A stretch of 46,132 nucleotides of DNA from an uncultured Caryophanales bacterium (lineage in GTDB: Bacteria > Bacillota_I > Bacilli_A > RF39 > UBA660), in contig CAMKGA010000010.1 in the NCBI GenBank assembly GCA_946412015.1, positions 1 to 46,132 of the forward strand. The letters run 5' to 3'. Within the stretch, counting starts at the first letter, position 1; the number at the start of each line of letters is the position of its first letter. This document shows positions 32,711-41,200 of the stretch, one piece after another. The notes beneath the pieces were generated by a model. It did no database searches. It saw only the letters and a program-made list of their open reading frames with translations, and was not told the DNA's origin. The translations under genes were made by a program, and so were the position numbers.

Positions 32711-33598
32711 GTGGAATTTGTAAAGGCAAAAACAATACTTACAAAAGTAAAAGATGGTAGTGAATGGTATGGTGTTGACTACAATATGAATCTATATAGA
32801 GGTTGTTCTCATGGCTGTATTTATTGTGATAGTAGAAGTAATTGCTATCATATTGATAATTTTAATAGGGTCAGAGGAAAAGAAAATGCTCTTTATATAT
32901 TAGAAAAAGAGTTATCTAAAAAGAGAACAAAAGGTGTTGTAGGCATTGGATCAATGTCTGATACTTATAATCCATTGGAAATAAAATATGAACAGACAAG
33001 AGGAGCTTTAAAACTTATATCAAAATATGGTTTTGGTGTTTCTATTGATACAAAGAGTGATTTGATTTTAAGAGATTTAGATTTACTTAAAGAGATTAAT
33101 TCTAAAAATAATGTTATAATCAAGTTCACTATTACAACGCCTGATGATAGATTATCAAAAATAATTGAACCTAATGTGTGTATGTCTTCAAAAAGATTAG
33201 AAGCAATAAAGATTTTATCAGATAATGGTATATTTGCAGGAATTATGTTGAATCCAGTTTTACCTTTTATCACTGATAAAGAAGAAGATATAAAGGCATT
33301 GGTAAGACTTGCAAGTGAATATGGTGCAAAATTTATTCATACATATATGGGAATGACACTAAGAGAAAATCAAAGAGATTATTATTTCAATAAATTAGAG
33401 GAACATTTTATTGGATTGAAAAGCAAATATATAAAAACTTATGGAGATAAATATAATTGTTTGCCTCCAAATTATAAACATCTATATAATGTGTTTGCTA
33501 ATGAATGTAATAAATATGGAATACTTTATAAAATGGATGATATTATAAAAACATATAAGAAGAAAATTATAGATAATGAACAGATTTCATTGTTCTAA
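32711..33598 (+). CDS. radical SAM protein, SPL-family
   Basis: A 295-aa radical SAM enzyme. The cluster motif CxxxCxxC is C32-SHG-C36-IY-C39. It resembles the widespread SplB-like family of unknown reaction rather than true spore photoproduct lyase. The last residues are EQISLF, which fit the QxSLF beta-clamp-binding pentapeptide and hint at a role with DNA replication or repair. The start is GTG 32711, 6 nt after GGAG. It ends the cargo operon; the next 250 nt contain no gene. Confidence 0.85.
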   Translation: MEFVKAKTILTKVKDGSEWYGVDYNMNLYRGCSHGCIYCDSRSNCYHIDNFNRVRGKENALYILEKELSKKRTKGVVGIGSMSDTYNPLEIKYEQTRGALKLISKYGFGVSIDTKSDLILRDLDLLKEINSKNNVIIKFTITTPDDRLSKIIEPNVCMSSKRLEAIKILSDNGIFAGIMLNPVLPFITDKEEDIKALVRLASEYGAKFIHTYMGMTLRENQRDYYFNKLEEHFIGLKSKYIKTYGDKYNCLPPNYKHLYNVFANECNKYGILYKMDDIIKTYKKKIIDNEQISLF

Positions 33599-33670
33599 AA
33601 AATAATGAAATAGATTGGGAATCTAGTTACGAAAGCTTATAAGAATAAGAATTATAGAATAATGAATAAT

Positions 33671-33735
33671 AAATGACACTATGACACTATAAATGTGTGC
33701 ATGGCACTCACAAATAATGTGTCACTGTGTCATTT
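33671..33735. repeat. imperfect 17-bp inverted repeat
   Basis: AAATGACAC-TAT-GACAC (33671-33687) pairs with GTGTC-ACT-GTGTCATTT (33719-33735) with two mismatches. The inner 31 nt can also fold (TGTG..CACA around GCATGGC). It lies in the gap before the Gabija promoter. The 5' part of the gap (33599-33670) shows nothing else. Confidence 0.6.
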
Positions 33736-33758
33736 AATAATAAAATTAAAAGAATATG

Positions 33759-33767
33759 TGATATAAT
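33759..33767 (+). promoter_or_regulatory. extended -10 promoter of Gabija operon
   Basis: TG (33759-33760), A, TATAAT (33762-33767), giving an expected start near 33774 and a 76-nt leader. Confidence 0.7.
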
Positions 33768-33782
33768 GGTTATATAAAAAGG

Positions 33783-33832
33783 AAGCGCTAGTACAGGCTT
33801 ATATTTTATAAGTTTTTGTATTGGCGCTTTTT
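33783..33832 (+). promoter_or_regulatory. terminator-like leader hairpin before Gabija genes
   Basis: The nested stem AAGCGC (33783-33788)/GCGCTT (33824-33829), then GTACA/TGTAT, then CTTATA (33798-33803)/TATAAG (33807-33812) is followed by five T residues (33828-33832). It fills most of the leader between promoter and start codon, so transcription must pass a terminator-like structure before gajA. An attenuator is plausible. Confidence 0.6.
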
Positions 33833-33849
33833 AGTGGTAGGGAGTATTT

Positions 33850-35952
33850 ATGCAGGTAAAAAAAATTAAAATAAAAAATTATAAGAAATTAATTAATATA
33901 GATTTATGCTTAGAAAAGGATATTACTTTAATAGCAGGACCAAATAATGCTGGAAAAACTTCAATCGTAGAATTTTTAAAATTTTTATTTGGTGATACTA
34001 AAGATAAAATAGAATTAACGGAATTAAATACAAAATTATTAGATGATTGGATTGAAAAATTTTATGTCAGTTATAAGAGTGTATTAAATAAAAATTTAAA
34101 TGATTCAAAGTTGGTAGATGAATTAACAAGTTATTTTATGATCAATCCAATAAATGATATACAAATATTACCAGAAGCTTATATTGAAATAAGTTATAAT
34201 AAAAAAGATGATCAATTATCTGATATAATTAGATATTCATTTGAACTTGAAGAATATAATTCTATTTACTTTAAGTATCTATGCAAATTAAATGACAATA
34301 AATTTAAAAGCTTTTTGATAGAAAATAATAAAAAAATAATTAGTAGATATAAAAATAAAAACATCAATGATAAACAAAAAAAATTATCTATAAAAAAGAT
34401 CTTAAGTACTATTTTTCAGAATTCAATAGATGAATGCTATTATTATACAAATTCATTATATCTAGATGAATGCGAAATAAAAAAAACAGAATTTAAACAA
34501 TTATTCAATATTAGAGTTATTAACGCATTGAGAAAGTTAGATGATAATAAAAACGATTCAAATTATTCATTAAGTAAGACAATGATTAACATTGCATCAA
34601 AAACAGATGAATATAAAACTAAATTAGAAGATATTTCTGATGATTTATTTGTAAAACTTGAAGAAAATAATATTGAAAAAGCAATTTTAGCGGAAAGTAT
34701 TTCTAAATTTAACGATGAATTAAAATTAACATCAGGAAGTGAAAGTTTTGCTAAAATTGGATTATTAATAAATCCGGAAACTGAAGATATAAATAATTTA
34801 CTTAAAGATTCCACAACGGTACAATATAATGTTGAAAACTTTAATTTGGGAGAATATTCACAAGGTTTGGGATATAGTAATATGGTTTATATGCATATGA
34901 GTCAACAAAATTTTGAAAAAAATATAGATCCATCTAAAATTAATATTATGATTATTGAAGAACCCGAATCTCATATGCATCCACAAATGCAAACTTCTTT
35001 TTTTAAGAAAATATTATCTTTTTATAATAAAAATATTTCACAATGTATTATATCATCACATTCAGTGGAAATTGTTAATCATATTGAAGATATTAATAAA
35101 TTGAGAGTAATTAGGAATACAAAGAATTTGTTTGAAGCAAAATTATATGATTTGCGTGAATTTGTTAAATTAATTCAAAATAAGAAATATGATGAAATAA
35201 CAGATAAACTGGATTTCTACAATTTTTTCTTTACGATTGGATTTCCAAATTTAATATTTTCAAATAAAGCAATTTTATTTGAAGGGGACTCTGAAAGAAT
35301 ATTGTTAAAATATATTATTAGGGGTAATTATGAAAATTTATATAATGATTATATTTCATATGTTCAAGTTGGAGGAGCATATGCAAAAAATTATTTTGAT
35401 CTTTTAAAATTTTTAAATATTAAAACTCTTGTATTAACTGATATAGATTACAAAAAAGATGTAGTAAAAAAGGATGAAATATTAAAATCAACTTCATCTA
35501 ATGCCACACTCAATTATTCTTTCAGGGAATTATCTAAATTTTTATCAAATCCTGATTTTCAAATTTCAGAATATATGGAAAATAAAGAAAATGCAATTAC
35601 CATAGAAGATATTTACAAAACTAATAATTTTAGTAAACATGATTTAATAAGAATCTTTACCCAAAATTCAAATGATAAATATACTAGAACTTTGGAAGAA
35701 GCAATGTTCACTAAATTATTAAACATAAATGTATGGGATACTCTTACACAAGAAGAATGGAAAAATTTAAGAAAAAAAGAAAAATTAAAATTCTCTATTC
35801 CAAATAAGCAAAATATTACAGTTAGAGATATAATACAGAGTACATCAAATAATAAAACTGATTTTATGTATTCAGTAATTTTAATGTCTAAATATAAGGA
35901 TATGTTGCCCAACTATATTAAAGATGGATTGGAGTGGTTGCAAAATGAATAA
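33850..35952 (+). CDS. gajA: Gabija-type OLD-family nuclease GajA (large form)
   Basis: A 700-aa ABC-type ATPase fused to a TOPRIM nuclease, i.e. an OLD class 2 protein. Walker A is GPNNAGKTS (30-38). The signature is GEYSQGLGYSNM, Walker B is INIMIIEEPESHMHPQ and the H-loop is ISSHS. The TOPRIM acidic residues are E478 (LFEGDSE) and D531-x-D533 (LTDIDY). Next to a UvrD-like helicase this is the Gabija anti-phage arrangement, in which GajA nicks phage DNA. It is longer than the B. cereus protein (about 578 aa), with extra sequence between Walker A and the signature and at the C-terminus. Confidence 0.88.
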   Translation: MQVKKIKIKNYKKLINIDLCLEKDITLIAGPNNAGKTSIVEFLKFLFGDTKDKIELTELNTKLLDDWIEKFYVSYKSVLNKNLNDSKLVDELTSYFMINPINDIQILPEAYIEISYNKKDDQLSDIIRYSFELEEYNSIYFKYLCKLNDNKFKSFLIENNKKIISRYKNKNINDKQKKLSIKKILSTIFQNSIDECYYYTNSLYLDECEIKKTEFKQLFNIRVINALRKLDDNKNDSNYSLSKTMINIASKTDEYKTKLEDISDDLFVKLEENNIEKAILAESISKFNDELKLTSGSESFAKIGLLINPETEDINNLLKDSTTVQYNVENFNLGEYSQGLGYSNMVYMHMSQQNFEKNIDPSKINIMIIEEPESHMHPQMQTSFFKKILSFYNKNISQCIISSHSVEIVNHIEDINKLRVIRNTKNLFEAKLYDLREFVKLIQNKKYDEITDKLDFYNFFFTIGFPNLIFSNKAILFEGDSERILLKYIIRGNYENLYNDYISYVQVGGAYAKNYFDLLKFLNIKTLVLTDIDYKKDVVKKDEILKSTSSNATLNYSFRELSKFLSNPDFQISEYMENKENAITIEDIYKTNNFSKHDLIRIFTQNSNDKYTRTLEEAMFTKLLNINVWDTLTQEEWKNLRKKEKLKFSIPNKQNITVRDIIQSTSNNKTDFMYSVILMSKYKDMLPNYIKDGLEWLQNE

Positions 35953-37858
35953 TAGATGTTATTTAATAAATGCTCCTGCTGGGTCCGGAAAGACTACCTT
36001 TATTCATAATAAAATAATGGAGATAACATTAGCAGAACCAAAGGCAAAAATATTATGTATTACTTATACAAATAGAGCTATGAATGAACTTAATGAGAGA
36101 TTTCAATATTATTCTAATAATAATTTAGAAGTATACACAATTCATTCTTTTGTAAATAATTTTATTGATATTTATTTTAAAAATAGAAAAATTATTGATG
36201 AATATTTTATAGTATATAAAAACGAAATAAGTAGTATTATAGAAAATCAAAACGATGAAAAAAACTTAAATAAAATCTCAAAGTATAAAGAAAAATATGG
36301 AGAAAAAATAAGTTTTGAAATTGTAAAATCTAACGTATTAAAAATATATTATAATGAAACAAATTTTAATGGTTATCTATATGGTGGATTATCACATGAT
36401 GAATTAATAAGATTTTTTAATATTATTTGTAATAAATATGAAAATATTTTATTTAAACTTGCCAATATTTATGATTATATATTTATTGATGAATATCAAG
36501 ATACACCATTCTACGTTTTGGAAACGTTTTACAATGCATTAAAGTATTCTAAGTCAAAACTGTATTTGCTTGGGGATAGAATGCAACAAATATATGATAA
36601 TAACAATCAGGAATTTGATAGATTATTAAGAAATTTTAATACCAATATTAATTTAAAATACAACTATAGATCAACAGATAAAATTGTTAAAGTTTTAAAT
36701 AATATTTATGGTAATGAAAAATATATTCAAGAATCAAAAGCAAATGATAATTATATACAATCAAAAGTATTATGTATTATAACAGACGATTATGAAAGTA
36801 TAACTAACGAATTTAAAGATTATTATAAATTATTTTTATTAAATTCTGAAAAATATAACCAAATTGGTGCAAGAACATTATACTCTTCAATTTCATCTAT
36901 TAGTGACTATTCTTTCAATGGAAAATATAATGTTTCTGATGCACTAAATAGTAATATAGAAGAAAATAAAGATGCTTTATTTAAGCCAATGTATATAATT
37001 AATTATATAGTCGAAATGTATAATAAAAATAATTTTGGTGCTATTATTAGAGTCATTCAAAAGTATAATAAAATTTTTGATATTGTTAAAATTAATATTA
37101 GTGATTTTTCTCAAATTAAAAATTTAAAACTTTATATAAAAAAAATTCATGATGAATATTATAATAAGGACAATTCTATAAGTGATTTTCTTATTAAAAT
37201 TCAGTTATTAAAACAAGAATATTTTGATATCATTACTCAAAATACCGAATACGAACAGGTTATGAACACCAAAATTAGTGAGTTTGTTAATTATGTAAAT
37301 TATATAAAAAATTCTGATTGTTCTACTCAACACGGTGTAAAAGGTGAAGGCCATGATAATATTTTATTTGTTTCAGAGTCATCTACAAATCCTAATATAA
37401 ATATTTATGAATTTTATAAATTATATAGTAAAAAAAATATATGTATGGATGATTTAGATATGTTTAATAAATTATATTTAATTTCTATTAATAAGTTGGA
37501 AGAAAAAATTGGAATTAGTATAAATAAATTAAAAAAAGAAAGTTATGATAAGTTTTATTTTGAAATAAATGAAACTATACAAGAAATTTATGATTCTCTA
37601 AATTCTTATGAATATTTTGACTTAATTAAAGACAAATATAATATATATATATCTAAACCGAATGTTACATCATTAAAAGATTTTTTAAAGAAAGGATATT
37701 TCACTAGTATATTATTTGCTTATAAAATTTTTTATGTGGGATGTTCACGTGCTAGAAAAAATTTAGTTGTTTTAATAAAAAAATCTAATATTGTGGATTA
37801 TCAAAAGGAATTAATAAAAAAATTAGAAGACATCGGATTTGAAGTTGTAATAAAATAA
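35945..37858 (+). CDS. gajB: Gabija-type UvrD-like helicase GajB (large form)
   Basis: A SF1A helicase of 637 aa. Motif I is APAGSGKTT (10-18), Ia is CITYTNRAMNEL, II is FIDEYQDTP (D182-E183), III is LLGDRMQQIYD, V is TQHGVKGEGHDNILF and VI is YVGCSRARKNLVVL. Class 2 OLD genes are regularly followed by such a helicase, and GajB activates the system upon sensing DNA ends or nucleotides. Its ATG overlaps the gajA stop by 8 nt, implying coupled translation. It is larger than the reference GajB (about 494 aa). Confidence 0.88.
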   Translation: MNNRCYLINAPAGSGKTTFIHNKIMEITLAEPKAKILCITYTNRAMNELNERFQYYSNNNLEVYTIHSFVNNFIDIYFKNRKIIDEYFIVYKNEISSIIENQNDEKNLNKISKYKEKYGEKISFEIVKSNVLKIYYNETNFNGYLYGGLSHDELIRFFNIICNKYENILFKLANIYDYIFIDEYQDTPFYVLETFYNALKYSKSKLYLLGDRMQQIYDNNNQEFDRLLRNFNTNINLKYNYRSTDKIVKVLNNIYGNEKYIQESKANDNYIQSKVLCIITDDYESITNEFKDYYKLFLLNSEKYNQIGARTLYSSISSISDYSFNGKYNVSDALNSNIEENKDALFKPMYIINYIVEMYNKNNFGAIIRVIQKYNKIFDIVKINISDFSQIKNLKLYIKKIHDEYYNKDNSISDFLIKIQLLKQEYFDIITQNTEYEQVMNTKISEFVNYVNYIKNSDCSTQHGVKGEGHDNILFVSESSTNPNINIYEFYKLYSKKNICMDDLDMFNKLYLISINKLEEKIGISINKLKKESYDKFYFEINETIQEIYDSLNSYEYFDLIKDKYNIYISKPNVTSLKDFLKKGYFTSILFAYKIFYVGCSRARKNLVVLIKKSNIVDYQKELIKKLEDIGFEVVIK

Positions 37859-37875
37859 TTTATTATTAATTTTCC

Positions 37876-37898
37876 TAGATACCAAATCTAGATACTAA
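37876..37898 (+). repeat. arm-type direct repeats of element 1, right end
   Basis: TAGATACCAA (37876-37885) and TAGATACTAA (37889-37898), same orientation as the three copies at 23544-23586. Together they frame element 1. Confidence 0.6.
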
Positions 37899-37950
37899 TT
37901 GTAAAAAATGAAGTTATTTTAATAAACTTTAGTAAATTTAAGAAAATAAA

Positions 37951-37973
37951 AAAGCCTTATTTTATAAGACTTT
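37951..37973. repeat. hairpin in P arm of element 1
   Basis: AAAG-C-CTTAT (37951-37960) pairs with ATAAG-A-CTTT (37964-37973) around TTT with one mismatch. It may also stop transcription from gajB. A related sequence is at the same distance from the last att core (about 45983-46006), showing that the two elements share this arm. Confidence 0.5.
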
Positions 37974-37987
37974 GGTCTATTATTAAA

Positions 37988-38004
37988 TTGTTACGAACTG
38001 GTAT
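37988..38004 (+). promoter_or_regulatory. 17-bp motif beside attM core
   Basis: TTGTTACGAACTGGTAT, identical to the int-promoter copy (24761-24777, opposite strand). It ends 8 nt before the CCCCCTGAAG core. Confidence 0.6.
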
Positions 38005-38012
38005 TTAGATTT

Positions 38013-38044
38013 CCCCCTGAAGGAGCCGCAAGGCTCCACTTTTT
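38013..38044 (+). other. attM: junction of elements 1 and 2
   Basis: CCCCCTGAAG (38013-38022) followed by the terminator stem GGAGCC (38022-38027)/GGCTCC (38032-38037) with a GCAA loop, then ACTTTTTGT. The left flank is related to the flank of the last att site, the right flank to that of attL (TTTTTGTTT..TATAAGG), as expected for a tandem junction. Confidence 0.65.
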
Positions 38045-38080
38045 GTTTGTTTATAAGGTTTCATAGCCTTTTTATTTTGT

Positions 38081-38102
38081 TTTAGGTGACATTTAGGTGG
38101 CA
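38081..38102 (+). repeat. arm-type tandem repeats of element 2, left end
   Basis: TTTAGGTGACA (38081-38091) and TTTAGGTGGCA (38092-38102), directly abutting. Matching copies are at the other end (45916-45937). The sequence differs from the element 1 repeats. The remainder of 38103-38249 is AT-rich with no gene seen. Confidence 0.6.
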
Positions 38103-38249
38103 AACAAGAAGCTCGCTAAAAAATATTAAAAAGCGTAATATTTATTTTCAAAATGTTAATTGATTTAATACTTTTATTATAGTATCTGCTTTTTATATCA
38201 AAAATTTAATATCAAATTTATTGCAAAGGACCAAATTTTATAGAAATTA

Positions 38250-38258
38250 TGATATAAT
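38250..38258 (+). promoter_or_regulatory. extended -10 promoter of giant helicase gene
   Basis: TG (38250-38251), A, TATAAT (38253-38258), 29 nt before the start codon, with GGAGG at 38277-38281. Confidence 0.65.
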
Positions 38259-38287
38259 AATGCTAATAGACTTAATGGAGGTATGTT

Positions 38288-41200
38288 ATGGGCGACGAAC
38301 AAAAAGAATATAATTGTCCTGAATGTGGAGAAGCAATTCAGGTAGATTCTCCTGTTTGTGAAAATTGTGGTACTGAACATGAATGGAGTATTGATGAAAG
38401 TGAAGAACTTGAAAAAATAAAGGAAAGTTTAATAAAAGCTGGTAAAAAAAATGGTTTAATTACATATGAACAGTTAGCTTCATTACTTAAAGGCCATGAT
38501 ATTGATGAAGATGGTTTAGATAGTTTGTATAATACACTTAATGAAAATGATATACTTATAATATCTAAAGAAGAAGAGATTCAAGTTAAAGAAGATTATT
38601 CAAAAAGTATTGAAGATAACAAAAAGAAAAGTAACGAAAATATTAAAGAAGTAAGTAAGAATTCAAATAAATTTGATAATGTGAAGATTATTTCACTATA
38701 TAAATTTATTTCTGAATTTTGTAAAGTTAAAAATAAAATTATTACAAATGATAAAAGTTATTTGTGGACATTTTCAATTGATAATATTCCAGAAGATGAA
38801 GATAATATAAGCCTTTTATATAGTGACAAAAATGATTCAGAAGATGAAAATGAAGAATTATATGATGAACCTAATTATTTGTTAAAAGTTCATAAACCTG
38901 AATTTCAAAAATGTCCTGAACCTCCATTAGATTTAAAAAGATGGTTATTAGATAATTGGAATTATCATAAAAACGATGCTAAAATTAGAGAAAAAATAGA
39001 GCGTATCAATAGTAAGACTAATGAAACTGAAACAGAATTATTTGATGATGATAGTAATAGAAGAAAGCTATTAGAAGATTGGTTGAGAAAAAGAAAAATT
39101 TGGGTTGAACAACAACTTTTAATTGAAAAAACCAGAGATTTTTTTACCGAATTATATATGAAATATATTGATTTGCAAAGAGAATCCGAAACAACTGAAA
39201 TGATAATTGCAAATGGATATATAAAAGATAGTAATAATAGAGAAATCTATCATCCTATTCTTACAAAAAGATTAATCATGAATTTTGATGCTGCTGAAAA
39301 TACATTATATATTTTGAACACTAATGCAAAATCTGAATTATATACTGAATTATTTCAAGTAATGGAAGATATAAATGTAGAATCATTATCAACTTTAAAT
39401 TCAGATTTAATGCAACATGATTATCATCCAATGGATAGAAATGATACGAAAGAGTTTTTAAAAGTGTTGGTTCATAAACTTTCTGCAAATAGTAAGTTTG
39501 TTGAAAATGAAGACGATGAGGATGAAAATAATAATAGAATACTAATGTATTTTAAACCTTGTATAATTATTAGAAAAAGATTAGATGGAACAATAAAAGC
39601 AATAGAACAGATTATTAAGAATATAGAAGAAACAGGGTTTATACCTGAACATTTATTAGACATAATTAATAATCGAGAGTTAGATAAACCAGAAGAAATT
39701 GATGAAAGTGTTGAAGAATTACTTGCTAAAGCAGGTGGGGAAAGTATAGATATTCTATTAACTAAGGAAGCAAACAAAGAGCAATTGGAGATAGCAAAGA
39801 GAATAGAAATGTATAATGGTGTTTTGGTTCAAGGTCCTCCTGGAACAGGTAAAACTCATACTATAGCAAATTTAATTGGTCATTTTTTAGCAAAAGGTAA
39901 AAGTATTTTAGTTACAAGTTATACTAAAAAAGCTTTAACTGTATTAAAGGATAAATTGCCAAAAGGTATGCAAAGTCTATGCGTAAGTATTTTGGATGAA
40001 TCAAATGAGGACATGGAAAATTCTATAGATGGAATTACTGAATATATGTCTAAAATTACTTCATTTGAATTAAAAAAACAAATAGATAAGTTAAAAGAAG
40101 AAAGATTAAAGATTATAGATGAATTATCCAAGACAAGAAAAAAAATATATAATGCTTTAAACAATGAATATAAAAGTATTGTATTAAATGGTGAAGAAAT
40201 ATCTCCTTCAGATGCAGCTAAATATATAGCACATAATAAAGGAAAACTAGACTATATAAAAGGAAATATAAAATTATATTCACCGTTACCTCTTTCTGTA
40301 GAAGAAATAAATTATTTATATTCTACTAATTCTAAAATTACTGGTGACGAAGAAAAGGAATTAAATTATCAACTCCCAGATCCAAGTAATCTAATTACCC
40401 CCAGTGAATTAAAAAATATACTTGATGAAAATGAAAAATTAGAAAATTCAATTTTTGAGATAGCAAAAAATAATAAGTGGAAATTAAATTTAGATGCTGA
40501 TTTGTTTTTTGATACGGAGTTCGGTAAGTTTTATATAAATAATCTTGATGAAAATTCTGTTAATGATTTAAAAAAATATATTTCAAATTTTGAAAATAAT
40601 GAAGAATGGTCTAGAAATGTATGCTGCGACGGCAAAATAGGAGGAGCGTATAAAAAAAGATGGACAACACTTATTCAAAAAATTCAGAATACTACTAAAA
40701 TTAGTGAGAATATATTAGATAATTATTTTGGAAAAACAATTACTTATGATTTAGATATTTTAAAAAATAATAAAGATTCAGTTATAAAACTTAAAAATAT
40801 CTTATCAAAAAAAAATAAGATTAGTAAATTTGATTTATTATTAAATAATAATTTAAATAGGATTGTTAGTTTAGATATTGTAAATGGAAAACCATTAAAG
40901 ACATCTGACGATTGTGAGTTTGTATTACAAAGTATGGAATTACAAGATGCTAGAAAAGATTTGTCACTTGTTTGGGATGAATTGATGGGTTCAAGTGGAA
41001 TGTCTAAGTTTAAAGATTTAGATTTAAATGAACCAGAGAGAATTGCAGAAAAGTATATAAATAGTATAAATGATTATCTAAATTGGTATTCAAAAGATTA
41101 TAGTAAATTGATAAAGTTATTACAAAATGCCAATATACCAGAACAAATTGTATTAAAAATTAATGATTTTGATAAAGATATTGATCAAATAAATAAAATA

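Noticed and set aside
33783-33832. Retron msr/msd RNA before a defence operon
   Set aside because: No reverse transcriptase gene is present in or near the operon, and the structure is a single terminator-like hairpin.
33850-37858. PARIS or a plain OLD class 1 system
   Set aside because: The second gene is a clear UvrD-like helicase, which defines OLD class 2/Gabija; PARIS has AriA/AriB with a different layout.
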